Below are positions 27,582-35,036 of a stretch of 64,000 bases of DNA, piece by piece. Position 1 is the first letter of the stretch, and each line of letters opens with the position of its first letter. Location: assembly GCF_900156465.1 (NCBI RefSeq), contig NZ_LT707064.1, forward strand, positions 5,037,001-5,101,000. Reading direction: 5' to 3'. The notes under the pieces are model-generated. The model did not search any database. It was given only the letters and a program-made list of their open reading frames with translations, and was not told the DNA's origin. A program made the position numbers and the translations under genes. Source of the stretch: Pseudomonas sp. 7SR1. Lineage in GTDB: Bacteria > Pseudomonadota > Gammaproteobacteria > Pseudomonadales > Pseudomonadaceae.

Positions 27582-28601
27582 TCACTGTCCTGCCCGCACC
27601 TTGGCGATTTCGTCGTACATCATCTTCACCAGGTTGGCGTCCAGGGACTGGGCGAACTTGTCGATCACCGGCCGCACCCGCTCGCGGAAGCGATCTTTCT
27701 CGGCCGGGGTGAGTTCGTTGACGGTCATCGCGCCAGCCAGCGTCGCCTTGGCCTTGTCCATGCTCGCCGCGGTGACTTCCCGCTGGAAGTGCTGCGCTTG
27801 GGCGGCGGCCTCGCGAATCATGGTTTTTTCAGCATCGTTGAGGCGATTCCAGGTCTTCTGGCTGATAATCAACGATTGCGGGTTGAAGATATGGCCCGTG
27901 ACGGACAGGTATTTCTGCACCTCGTAGAACTTGTTGCCCTCGATCACCGTGAACGGGTTCTCCTGGCCGTCGATGGTGTGTTGTTCAAGACCGGTGTAGA
28001 CCTCGGGGAACGCCATCGGCACGGGGTTGGCCCCCAGCGCGGAGAAGGTTTCCAGGTAGATGGGCGACTGAATGACCCGAATCTTCAGGCCCTGCATGTC
28101 TTCGAGCCGGTTCACCGGATGCTTGCTGTTGGTCAGGTGGCGAAACCCCAGGTCCCAGTAGCCCAGGCCGACCAACCCTTTGCTGTCCAGTTGCGCTGCG
28201 AGCTTCTGGCCGACCGGTCCGTCGATCACCGCATGGGCCTCGGCGGCGTCGTTGAACAGAAACGGAAAGTCGAGCATGGCGAAGTCCGGTGCCTGGGCCG
28301 CCAGGATGCCCGAGTTGAGCACGGTGATATCCAGCGTACCGCCCTGCAGGGCAGACACCGTCTGCACGTCACCGCCCAGCGTGCCGCCGGGGAACAGGCG
28401 GACCTTGATCTTGCCGCCGCTCTTTTCGCTGAGCAGGTCGGCGAACTTCTGCGCCCCCTGGCCCTGTGGATGTTCCTTGACGTTCTGGAACGCGAATCGC
28501 AGGGTGCGCTCGCGTATCTCGTCCGCATGGCCGGCCACGCTGCCCAGCAGCAACCCCGTCGCACATGCCCCGGCCAACAGGGTCTTCATCAGTTTTCGCA
28601 T
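27582..28601 (-). CDS. TRAP transporter substrate-binding protein (DctP family)
   Basis: This is a 339-residue periplasmic receptor. A signal peptide ends near GSVAGHA (~27). DctP-family blocks are LRFAFQNVKEHPQGQGAQKFADLLSEKSGGKIKV, DFPFLFND, and GLKIRVIQSPIYLETFSALGANPVPMAFPEVYTGLEQHTIDGQENP, in which the Arg of KIRV is the expected carboxylate ligand. It presumably binds an organic or sugar acid. ATG 28601 has GGAG 6 nt upstream. It is the last gene of a QMP-ordered TRAP operon. An Hfq/Crc-type A-rich motif precedes its ribosome site. Confidence 0.92.
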   Translation of the reverse strand: MRKLMKTLLAGACATGLLLGSVAGHADEIRERTLRFAFQNVKEHPQGQGAQKFADLLSEKSGGKIKVRLFPGGTLGGDVQTVSALQGGTLDITVLNSGILAAQAPDFAMLDFPFLFNDAAEAHAVIDGPVGQKLAAQLDSKGLVGLGYWDLGFRHLTNSKHPVNRLEDMQGLKIRVIQSPIYLETFSALGANPVPMAFPEVYTGLEQHTIDGQENPFTVIEGNKFYEVQKYLSVTGHIFNPQSLIISQKTWNRLNDAEKTMIREAAAQAQHFQREVTAASMDKAKATLAGAMTVNELTPAEKDRFRERVRPVIDKFAQSLDANLVKMMYDEIAKVRAGQ

Positions 28602-28619
28602 GTCACTCTCCATTCATTA

Positions 28620-28627
28620 TTGTTGTT
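28620..28627 (-). promoter_or_regulatory. Possible Hfq/Crc catabolite-repression motif before the dctP-like gene
   Basis: On the coding strand AACAACAA fits the AAnAAnAA motif bound by Hfq/Crc in Pseudomonas. It ends ~18 nt before the ATG, just upstream of the GGAG ribosome site. That is the location where Hfq/Crc blocks translation. Confidence 0.5.
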
Positions 28628-28657
28628 GAGGTCGAGCTGACCAGGCTTGCACCGGGC

Positions 28658-29938
28658 TCATCCGGTGAAGAACTTCAACGGCCCGAGGACCAGTTGCGGG
28701 AACAGCACCAGCAGGAACAGCACCACGAATTGCGCGAGCATGAACGGCCAGACCCCGCGGACGATCTCCTCGAAATCCAGCTTCGCCACGCCGCACACCA
28801 CATTCAGTACCGTGCCCACGGGCGGGGTGATCAGGCCGATGGCCGTATTGATCAGAAACAGCACGCCGAAATACACCGGATCGATCCCCGCCTGGATGAC
28901 CGCGGGCATCAGCACCGGCGTGAGGATGAGGATGGTCGGCGTCATGTCCATGACCGTTCCCACCAGGATGATCAACGCCATCATCACCAGCAGCAGGAGG
29001 GTCTGGTTGTCCATGAAGGGTGCCAGCAGCTCCGCCAACTGACCCGGCAGGTCGGCAATGGTCACCAGCCAGGATGAAACCATGGCCGCCGCCACCAGCA
29101 GCATCACCACCGAAGTGGTCCTGGCCGAGGACAGGATCACTTCGTACAGTTGGCTGACTTTCATTTCCCGATAGATCACCAGGGACACGAACAGCGAGTA
29201 GACCGCCGCCACCACTGCGGCTTCGGTGGGGGTGAAGATGCCGAACTTCAGGCCCAGGATGATGATCAGGGGCAGGCCCAGCGCCCAACTGCCGTCGAGC
29301 AGGGTGCGCAGTACTTCGGCGCGGGAGCGCTTGGGGGGCGTTTCCACATGCTCGTTGCGCGAGATGTACCACCAGGCCACGGCCAGCGAAGCGCCCAGCA
29401 ACAGCCCTGGCACGATGCCGGCCAGAAACAGCTTGGAAATCGACACACCGGACGCCACGCCAAACACAATGAAACCGATGCTGGGGGGAATGACCGGCGC
29501 AATGATGCTGCCGGCCGCGATCAGGCCGGCCGACCGACCCCGGGAGTGCCCGGCCAGCACCATCATCGGCACCAGCAACGCCGCCAGTGCGGCCGCGTCG
29601 GCAACGGCGGAGCCGGAGAGCGATGCCAGCAGGCAGGACGCGATGATCGCCACGTAACCGAGGCCACCGCGCTTATGCCCTACCAGGGCCATGGCAATGT
29701 TGACGATGCGCTTGGACAAGCCGCCGACATTCATGATTTCGCCGGCCAGCATGAAGAACGGCACCGCCATCAGCGGAAAGCTGTCGGCGCCATTGAGCAG
29801 GTTCTGGGCAATGATCTGCGCGTCGAACAGGTCCAGGTAGACCATCAACGCCACACTGACCACCAGCAAGGCAAACGCGATGGGTATGCCCAGCGCCATG
29901 CTGCCCATCAGGGACCCGAGGAAAATGGCCAGTGTCAT
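28658..29938 (-). CDS. TRAP transporter large permease (DctM family)
   Basis: This 426-residue protein with ~12 membrane segments is the ion-coupled channel of a TRAP system. Family blocks are GADSFPLMAVPFFMLAGEIMNVGGLSKRIVN, SGSAVADAAALAALLVP, and IIAPVIPPSIGFIVFGVASGVSISKLFLAGIVPG, with PTILILTPVLMP near the end. The start overlaps the dctQ-like stop by 4 nt (ATGA). It works with the binding protein encoded after it and the small permease before it. Confidence 0.94.
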   Translation of the reverse strand: MTLAIFLGSLMGSMALGIPIAFALLVVSVALMVYLDLFDAQIIAQNLLNGADSFPLMAVPFFMLAGEIMNVGGLSKRIVNIAMALVGHKRGGLGYVAIIASCLLASLSGSAVADAAALAALLVPMMVLAGHSRGRSAGLIAAGSIIAPVIPPSIGFIVFGVASGVSISKLFLAGIVPGLLLGASLAVAWWYISRNEHVETPPKRSRAEVLRTLLDGSWALGLPLIIILGLKFGIFTPTEAAVVAAVYSLFVSLVIYREMKVSQLYEVILSSARTTSVVMLLVAAAMVSSWLVTIADLPGQLAELLAPFMDNQTLLLLVMMALIILVGTVMDMTPTILILTPVLMPAVIQAGIDPVYFGVLFLINTAIGLITPPVGTVLNVVCGVAKLDFEEIVRGVWPFMLAQFVVLFLLVLFPQLVLGPLKFFTG

Positions 29939-30483
29939 GGGCGGTCACTCTTGATGGGGTTATGCGCCAGCGCTTGCGTAGCGTCGTTGTCCTTGATCAT
30001 CACCAGCTCGTCGTCGCCGAGCTTGCCGAGCAGGGCCAGGTAGAGTTCATGGAGCAGGATCGGCGCGGCACTGGCACCGAATACCAGGCCGGCGGCATAG
30101 AACAGCGCCATGGACAGACCGGATGCCGGTGCGACCACCTGCAGGTTGATCACCGCCTGCTGCCAGCTGCCCAGCAAGATCAACCAGCAGATGTACAGCA
30201 TCAGCAGATGCCCGATGACCAGGCAGGCGCGCTTGCCGGCCGCTGGCAGACGCTTGACCAGGCTGTCCATGCCCAGGTGCGCGCGGTCCTTGAGTGCCAC
30301 CAGGGCGCCGAGAAAAATCATCCAGACGAAGAACCAGCGCGACAGCTCCTCGGATACGCTGATGCCGGAGTTGAAGGCGTAACGCAGCACGACGTTACCG
30401 AATACCAGCACGATCATCGCGACCATGCACAGGACAATCAGCAACTTGAGCAATTTGAAATACAGATCGACGACTTTGGTCAT
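29935..30483 (-). CDS. TRAP transporter small permease (DctQ family)
   Basis: This 182-residue protein has four predicted membrane helices. The DctQ signature VVLRYAFNSGISVSEELSRWFFVWMIFLGA is followed by ALKDRAHLGMDSLV, both typical of the family. It is the first transporter gene of the operon and couples to the large permease by an ATGA overlap. Its substrate is that of the operon: an unknown carboxylate or sugar acid. Confidence 0.92.
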   Translation of the reverse strand: MTKVVDLYFKLLKLLIVLCMVAMIVLVFGNVVLRYAFNSGISVSEELSRWFFVWMIFLGALVALKDRAHLGMDSLVKRLPAAGKRACLVIGHLLMLYICWLILLGSWQQAVINLQVVAPASGLSMALFYAAGLVFGASAAPILLHELYLALLGKLGDDELVMIKDNDATQALAHNPIKSDRP

Positions 30484-30982
30484 CTTGAAGACCTCTCGGG
30501 TTTGTCGAGCGCCGGCCTCGGCGGCGCGATAGGACCGCAGCGGCGTGGGCCGCTACCGGGTCGAACCGGAGACGCAAATGGCTTCAGGAATGAAACGACA
30601 GAGCGAAGAGAGAGCGTGGGGTGCCCGCGGACGGCTGCGCATAGGGTGTTCCTCTATTTTTATTATGAGCCCCGCCGTATCGGACAAGACTGTTGCGCCT
30701 AAAATGTACCAACCGGTTAGTTCGGTCAATAACCCAGGCCTGCCCACCGTACAAAGCGTGCGATTATCGGCTAGGGAAAGTCCTCGGAATTGAGCACTGG
30801 CAGGCAGGTCTACAACGGATTTGTATCGGTCTGTATATGAACCCGCGACAGATACGAAACCGTCGATTTCGCCCTCTCCCGCCACACAGCGTCGATACAT
30901 CCAGGCGTTTAACTGTGATCACCGGACAGCAACACCCTTCGCTGCCACGGACCCAATCCACTTGAACGCAAGGAGAACCACC
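30484..30982. other. Regulatory region between the TRAP operon and the repeat-protein gene
   Basis: No confident gene is seen in these ~500 bp. On the minus strand a TTGACC box (30729-30724) and TACATT/CATTTT near 30708-30701 form a plausible TRAP promoter with an operator-like palindrome between them. Downstream, a 29-codon open frame (30642 to 30553, minus strand) starts 8 nt after GAGG. It could be a leader peptide but has no recognisable character. The right part contains the promoter of the repeat-protein gene, not clearly resolved. Confidence 0.5.
30708..30721. promoter_or_regulatory. Operator-like palindrome in the TRAP operon promoter
   Basis: ACCAACCGGTTAGT is a near-perfect palindrome (one mismatched pair) lying between the -35-like and -10-like elements. 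That placement suits a repressor, perhaps TetR or GntR type. No matching regulator gene is adjacent. Confidence 0.45.
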
Positions 30983-31438
30983 ATGCTCAGTTTCTCGAAG
31001 ATATCCTCCCTGGCACTGGCCCTGACCCTGGTTGGCGGGGTCGGCGTGGCGAATGTCGCCTCGGCGAGCGCAACGCCCCACAGCCAGGCTGCGCAACACC
31101 TGGCTGAAGGCGGCTCCGACCGCTTGCTGGAACGTCGTGTCGCCGAGGGCGGGTCCGACCGTTTGCTGGAACGCCGTGTCGCCGAAGGCGGCTCCGACCG
31201 CTTGCTGGAACGTCGTGTCGCCGAGGGCGGGTCCGATCGCTTGCTGGAACGTCGTGTCGCCGAAGGCGGCTCCGACCGCTTGCTGGAACGTCGTGTCGCC
31301 GAAGGCGGGTCCGATCGCTTGCTGGAACGTCGTGTCGCCGAGGGCGGGTCCGACCGCTTGCTGGAGAATCGTGTCGCCGAAGGCGGCGCCGATCGCTTGC
31401 AGGAGCTGCGCGAACGCAGCGCCGCGACCGTCGCCTGA
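30983..31438 (+). CDS. Secreted protein of eight tandem 13-residue repeats
   Basis: This is a 151-residue protein of unknown function. A signal peptide (SKISSLALALTLVGGVGVANVASASA, ~1-29) is followed by a short linker, then eight copies of AEGGSDRLLERRV from residue ~41 to ~144. The seventh reads LLENRV and the eighth is degenerate (AEGGADRLQELRE). The mature protein is very rich in charged residues, with no cysteine and no membrane segment. AAGGAG lies 7 nt before ATG 30983. I recall AEGGSDR-type repeats in other small exported Pseudomonas proteins, but no function. It converges with the FecR-type gene. Confidence 0.85.
   Translation: MLSFSKISSLALALTLVGGVGVANVASASATPHSQAAQHLAEGGSDRLLERRVAEGGSDRLLERRVAEGGSDRLLERRVAEGGSDRLLERRVAEGGSDRLLERRVAEGGSDRLLERRVAEGGSDRLLENRVAEGGADRLQELRERSAATVA
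31103..31414 (+). repeat. Eight 39-bp in-frame tandem repeats
   Basis: Each unit encodes AEGGSDRLLERRV or a variant. Units 3 and 5 are identical in DNA. Units 4 and 6 differ by one base (gag/gaa). This points to a recent duplication of a 78-bp double unit. The last two units have diverged most. Confidence 0.95.
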
Positions 31439-31529
31439 AGGTCCCGTCAATGCCCTTCGAGAAGCTGCGTGGCGTGACAGAGAGTGCCGCCACGCCAGCT
31501 TCGAGACGGCTCGCAAAGCACCAGTGGCT

Positions 31530-32477
31530 TCAACTGAGTACCACTACCCCACCCGGTAATTCGATGCATCGGGCCCCGTAGGCGTCGCGGATCAGCAGCG
31601 CCACGCCAGCCAGTTGATCGAGACGGAAACGCGCCTGGACCTTGCGCTGGCCCAACTCACGATTGAGCAGCAACAACATGCCCGGACGGTAGCGGTTGAT
31701 TTCATCGATGACGCTGGCCAACGTGGCGTCGTTGAAGACCAGCACTTGCTCGCGCCAGGCAACGGCAGCCGATACATCGGCGTTCTGTGGCTGGCCGGTA
31801 CGGCCATTGCCGTAGGTCAATTGCATGCCCGGCTCCAGACGCAAGCTCTGCCCCTGCACCTGCACCTGCACGACGCCTTCCAGGCAGGTAGTGCAGACGC
31901 TCTGGTCCACGTAGCGGATGTTGAACCGTGCCCGTGCAGCGCTGATCCAGCCGGTGCCGGCCTGGACGCTGACCGTCGAGACACTGCGCCCCTGCACTTC
32001 GATCTCTCCAGCCAGCAACTCCAGTGCCTGCCCTCCCTCTGCCAGCGCACGGCGACTCAGGCGGGTCTGGGTATTGAGCTCCAGGCTGATTCCATCGCCC
32101 AGTTCCACCCGCCGCTGCTCGCCAACCTCGGTGACGTAGTCGGCTCCCAGCCCGGAAATTCCGCCGGGCACCATCGTCCTGATCAACAGGAAACCCGCCG
32201 ATGCCGCGATGGCCCCGCCCAGGAATGCCCGACGGCCGAAATGCCGCGGTGCCTGCATGGCCTCGGCGGCCGGCAGCAGCCCCTGCCAAAGCGCCTTGGC
32301 CTGCTCGAATGCCTGGGCGTGCGCGGGGCTTTGCCCACACCATTGGCGCAAGGCCCGGGCATCGGCCACGGTGGCCCGTCCCGAGGTCAGCAGGATCAGC
32401 CAGTCTCGGGCTTCGTCGGCCAGTCGAGCCTCTGGCGTGGCATCAGGGGAAGCGATGCTGAAGATGTTCAAGCGCAC
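31530..32477 (-). CDS. FecR-family anti-sigma factor (VreR-like)
   Basis: The 315-residue inner-membrane regulator has an N-terminal cytoplasmic sigma-binding domain (DEARDWLILLTSGRATVADARALRQWCGQSPAHAQAFEQAKALWQGL). One membrane helix follows (FLGGAIAASAGFLLIRTMV, ~85-105), then a periplasmic FecR domain (VGEQRRVELGDGISLELNTQTRLS). The start is GTG 32477; no good ribosome site is visible and an upstream stop rules out extension. It lies 175 nt after the ECF sigma gene, further than usual for such pairs. It would receive a signal from an STN-domain protein and release the sigma factor. Confidence 0.85.
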   Translation of the reverse strand: MRLNIFSIASPDATPEARLADEARDWLILLTSGRATVADARALRQWCGQSPAHAQAFEQAKALWQGLLPAAEAMQAPRHFGRRAFLGGAIAASAGFLLIRTMVPGGISGLGADYVTEVGEQRRVELGDGISLELNTQTRLSRRALAEGGQALELLAGEIEVQGRSVSTVSVQAGTGWISAARARFNIRYVDQSVCTTCLEGVVQVQVQGQSLRLEPGMQLTYGNGRTGQPQNADVSAAVAWREQVLVFNDATLASVIDEINRYRPGMLLLLNRELGQRKVQARFRLDQLAGVALLIRDAYGARCIELPGGVVVLS

Positions 32478-32652
32478 ACGTACTCACGAATTGATCCGAT
32501 CCAAGGGTTGTACGTAAAGTCGCCACGCGGCGAGCAGGCCAGGCGAAAACAGGCGAGCAAGCGCAGTTGACGGGTTGCCAATGAGCTTTGCGAGCCTGTT
32601 CTCAACGGCAGCAGGGTCGTCGCGCAGGCACTTTTCGTACACAGCCTAACCT

Positions 32653-33198
32653 TCAAGACTGTTTTCCCGCCCCGGGACCGAACCGTTGGATGACTTTTCT
32701 TTCCAGGCGTTGGGCGCAATGCCCCAGCGCGGCCTTGATTTCCTTCTCCACCATCCGGGTGGAAATACCGAATCGCTGGGAAATTTCCAGGTGCGGTGCT
32801 TCTTCCAGGCGCGCCGCGATGAAAATCCTGCGCCGGCGCGCCGGCAATTCATACAGTGCCTTGAGCAAGGTCTGCAGTTCCTTCTGCCCGCTCACGACCC
32901 GGGCCGGGTCCAGCGCCTCATCCGAAACCTGCAGCAGTTCGTCGATCTCGCCGCCGGTCAGCAGGCGAGCATCGGCTTGCCGTCGGTCGGCGGCGATGTT
33001 CAGGGCCATGCGATACAGATAGGCGTTGGGCTGGGCGATGTCCGGTGTGTCGTCCATGCGATCGACTCGCAGGTAGGTCTCGTGCAACACATCGTTGGCC
33101 AGTTCCTCGGAACCCAGGCGTCGGCGCAGGCGAACCTTGAAATCCTCGTAGGAGGTGAGGAAAAGCCTGACCATCGGGTTGCGACCAGTGTCTTTCAT
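32653..33198 (-). CDS. ECF sigma factor, FecI/VreI-like
   Basis: This 181-residue sigma factor has region 2 (ELANDVLHETYLRVDRM, NAYLYRMALNIAADRRQ) and region 4 (LYELPARRRRIFIAARLEEAPHLEISQRFGISTRMVEKEIKAALGHC), typical of FecI-type ECF sigmas. ATG 33198 overlaps the stop of the STN-domain gene (ATGA), so this start is preferred over one ten codons upstream. It presumably directs genes under control of the surface-signalling system. No TonB-dependent receptor with a barrel is adjacent, unlike standard iron systems. Confidence 0.9.
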   Translation of the reverse strand: MKDTGRNPMVRLFLTSYEDFKVRLRRRLGSEELANDVLHETYLRVDRMDDTPDIAQPNAYLYRMALNIAADRRQADARLLTGGEIDELLQVSDEALDPARVVSGQKELQTLLKALYELPARRRRIFIAARLEEAPHLEISQRFGISTRMVEKEIKAALGHCAQRLERKVIQRFGPGAGKQS

Positions 33199-33893
33199 TG
33201 CCCGAACACCCCTTCCCCTGCTGTGCATTCCATGCGTTTTCCTGATGAGTCGGGTAACAAGAGCAGGGTCACCGGCTGGCGCAACGACGTGGGCGCCGGG
33301 CGGTCGATCCTGAGGTTCTGCATACTGTTGACCAGGGCCTTGTCACGCATCAGATTCCCGGTGGAAGCGACCAGGCGAGTGTGCTGGACCACCCCGTCGC
33401 GGCCGATCCACACCTGCAGCAACGCGCGAAAGCTGCCCGGATGGGTCAGTGGCGACGCACACAAATTGCGTTGGATGACCGCCTGGATGGCCGCCGCATA
33501 ATTGCCTTCACTCAACCCCGGCGCAGCGCCGGGAGGCAGCGCGACTTCACGGACCCGCACCGGCTGCAACGTGAAGGCGTCCGCCCGGGCGTAATGCGCC
33601 GCAAGCCCTGTACCGCGCAGCAATACGTTCAAGGCTTCGGAAGGCGTGAATCGCCCCTGGACACCCAGGGTCTGGCGTCGGCTCGACAACCCGTGGTCCA
33701 CCAGCACCGCCATGCCGGTCGCCCGGCTGAACTGCTCCAGCGCCGTGGTCAATGCCTGGGGCGCGATGTCCAGCTCCACCAGGCCAACAGCCCGCACCGG
33801 AGCGGCCAGCAGACACAACCACACCATCAGCCAACCCAAGGGGGGCCTGGTCAATCCACGCCTGCATCCACCCCTGGCGCTGCCTTGCTGCAC
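33195..33893 (-). CDS. Short STN-domain protein with TonB-like C-terminus (VreA-like)
   Basis: The 232-residue protein has a signal sequence (WLMVWLCLLAAPVRA). An STN domain follows (VELDIAPQALTTALEQFSRATGMAVLVDHGL...TPSEALNVLLRGTGL), then a TonB C-terminal-like domain (YAAAIQAVIQRNL, FRALLQVWIGRDGVVQHTRLVASTGN, QPVTLLLLP). It has no beta-barrel. The combination with a following ECF sigma and FecR gene matches the P. aeruginosa vreA-vreI-vreR arrangement. The GTG start at 33893 lacks a clear ribosome site, and a TTG ~13 codons later is possible. It would signal to the FecR protein instead of transporting a ligand. Confidence 0.8.
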   Translation of the reverse strand: MQQGSARGGCRRGLTRPPLGWLMVWLCLLAAPVRAVGLVELDIAPQALTTALEQFSRATGMAVLVDHGLSSRRQTLGVQGRFTPSEALNVLLRGTGLAAHYARADAFTLQPVRVREVALPPGAAPGLSEGNYAAAIQAVIQRNLCASPLTHPGSFRALLQVWIGRDGVVQHTRLVASTGNLMRDKALVNSMQNLRIDRPAPTSLRQPVTLLLLPDSSGKRMECTAGEGVFGQ

Positions 33894-33935
33894 GACTGAC
33901 GTATCCGTTGAAAAACGTCATCCTGAGGGCTGTTT

Positions 33936-33953
33936 ATGAATGTCGTATGACAC
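33936..33953 (-). promoter_or_regulatory. Possible Pho box upstream of the VreA-like gene
   Basis: On the coding strand GTGTCAT-ACGA-CATTCAT resembles the PhoB direct repeat CTGTCAT-N4-CTGTCAT (6/7 and 5/7 matches), ~43-60 nt before the presumed start. The P. aeruginosa vre operon is known to be phosphate-starvation controlled through PhoB, which makes this match more credible. Confidence 0.45.
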
Positions 33954-34032
33954 CTGATACAAATCCCTCGGACCGCACTAGACTGATGCCCTGACAACGC
34001 ACCGTCCGCGGTGACGGGCCAGGAGGTCAGCG

Positions 34033-34353
34033 ATGAAACAGTGGATGGGCATGACGGCGGGAGTGGGATTGTTCACGGTGCTTTGCAGCGCCTGGGGCGA
34101 CGAGGCGCCGGCCTGTATCGAGGTGACGGTGGGTGGCTACAAGACCCCCGACTACAACTGCCTGAGCCGTCAGATGGGCAACGATCCACAGGCCGCGGCC
34201 GCCGCTCGACAGGCCCGGGAAGCCCTGGACGTGCCCGTCGAGCGGCGGCCGCCCAACAGCGTCGGCCTGGCAACGCCGGCGGCTACCGGGGTGCGCATGG
34301 GCAATACGTTCGGCACGTCGGTCAAGCCCCAGAGGCCAGCCAGCGGCCAATGA
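34033..34353 (+). CDS. Small exported hypothetical protein
   Basis: This 106-residue protein has a signal peptide (MKQWMGMTAGVGLFTVLCSAWG), then EAPACIEVTVGGYKTPDYNCLSRQMGND, in which two cysteines could form a disulfide. The tail is proline- and alanine-rich with low complexity. AGGAGG lies 6 nt before ATG 34033, an excellent ribosome site, so the gene is real. It diverges from the VreA-like gene. No function is recognised. Confidence 0.82.
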   Translation: MKQWMGMTAGVGLFTVLCSAWGDEAPACIEVTVGGYKTPDYNCLSRQMGNDPQAAAAARQAREALDVPVERRPPNSVGLATPAATGVRMGNTFGTSVKPQRPASGQ

Positions 34354-34392
34354 CTTCGCTGCGCCTCAACAGCCGTCCGGGTGCCGTGTCGA

Positions 34393-34833
34393 TCAAGCGC
34401 TGGGACTCTGACGGAAACTCACCGCCAGACGATTCCAGGCGTTGATGGTGCTGATCGCCAGGGTCAGGTCCACCAGCTCTTCTTCGGCGAACTGACTACG
34501 GGCCAGGGCATAGACGTCATCCGGCACCTGGCTTTCGGCCAATAGCGTGACCGCTTCGGTCCAGGCCAGGGCAGCACGTTCGCGCAGGTTGAAAAAGCCG
34601 CTGTCGCGCCAGACCGCCACGGCGTAGAGGCGTCGTTCGGTCTCACCCTGGCGTCGCGCGTCCACCGAGTGCATGTCGGTGCAAAAGGCGCAGCCGTTGA
34701 GCTGCGAGGCACGAATCTTGATCAGGTGCAGCAGCGCCGGCTCGATGCTCAGGCGACTGGCCAGCGCTTCCAGGCCGATCATCGCTTTCATCGCCCCGGG
34801 GGAGGCGCTGTAGTAATCCAGACGCTGGCTCAT
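34393..34833 (-). CDS. AhpD/carboxymuconolactone decarboxylase-family protein
   Basis: The 146-residue helical protein has the AhpD-type active-site motif C-x2-C-x3-H in NGCAFCTDMHSVDAR, preceded by LLHLIKIRASQL. Such proteins act as thiol peroxidases or disulfide reductases. ATG 34833 has GGAG 6 nt upstream. It is divergent from a MocR regulator 203 bp away, which probably controls it. A longer upstream frame is unsupported. Confidence 0.9.
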   Translation of the reverse strand: MSQRLDYYSASPGAMKAMIGLEALASRLSIEPALLHLIKIRASQLNGCAFCTDMHSVDARRQGETERRLYAVAVWRDSGFFNLRERAALAWTEAVTLLAESQVPDDVYALARSQFAEEELVDLTLAISTINAWNRLAVSFRQSPSA

Positions 34834-35036
34834 GGCGGGCTCCGTGGCGTTCGATAGCGTCACGGTAGGGCCTGCGGGCCGCCAGGGACAGGTCCAATTC
34901 AACGAAAAAACCGGGACCACCGTCCAGAAGCCAATAGGCGGGATTTTCACCACGCAACTTCTACGCGCTTATCCAATACGGGTAATCTTGCCCCTTTGAT
35001 GCTCGCCGCAACCAATTGCCCCAGGAGCCAGCGGGT

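Noticed and set aside
31103..31414. A CRISPR array
   Set aside because: The 39-bp units are contiguous, in frame and without spacers; they encode a protein repeat.
34960..34985. A DnaA box or origin near TTATCCAATACGG
   Set aside because: Only a single imperfect match is present, with no cluster and no dnaA or dnaN context.
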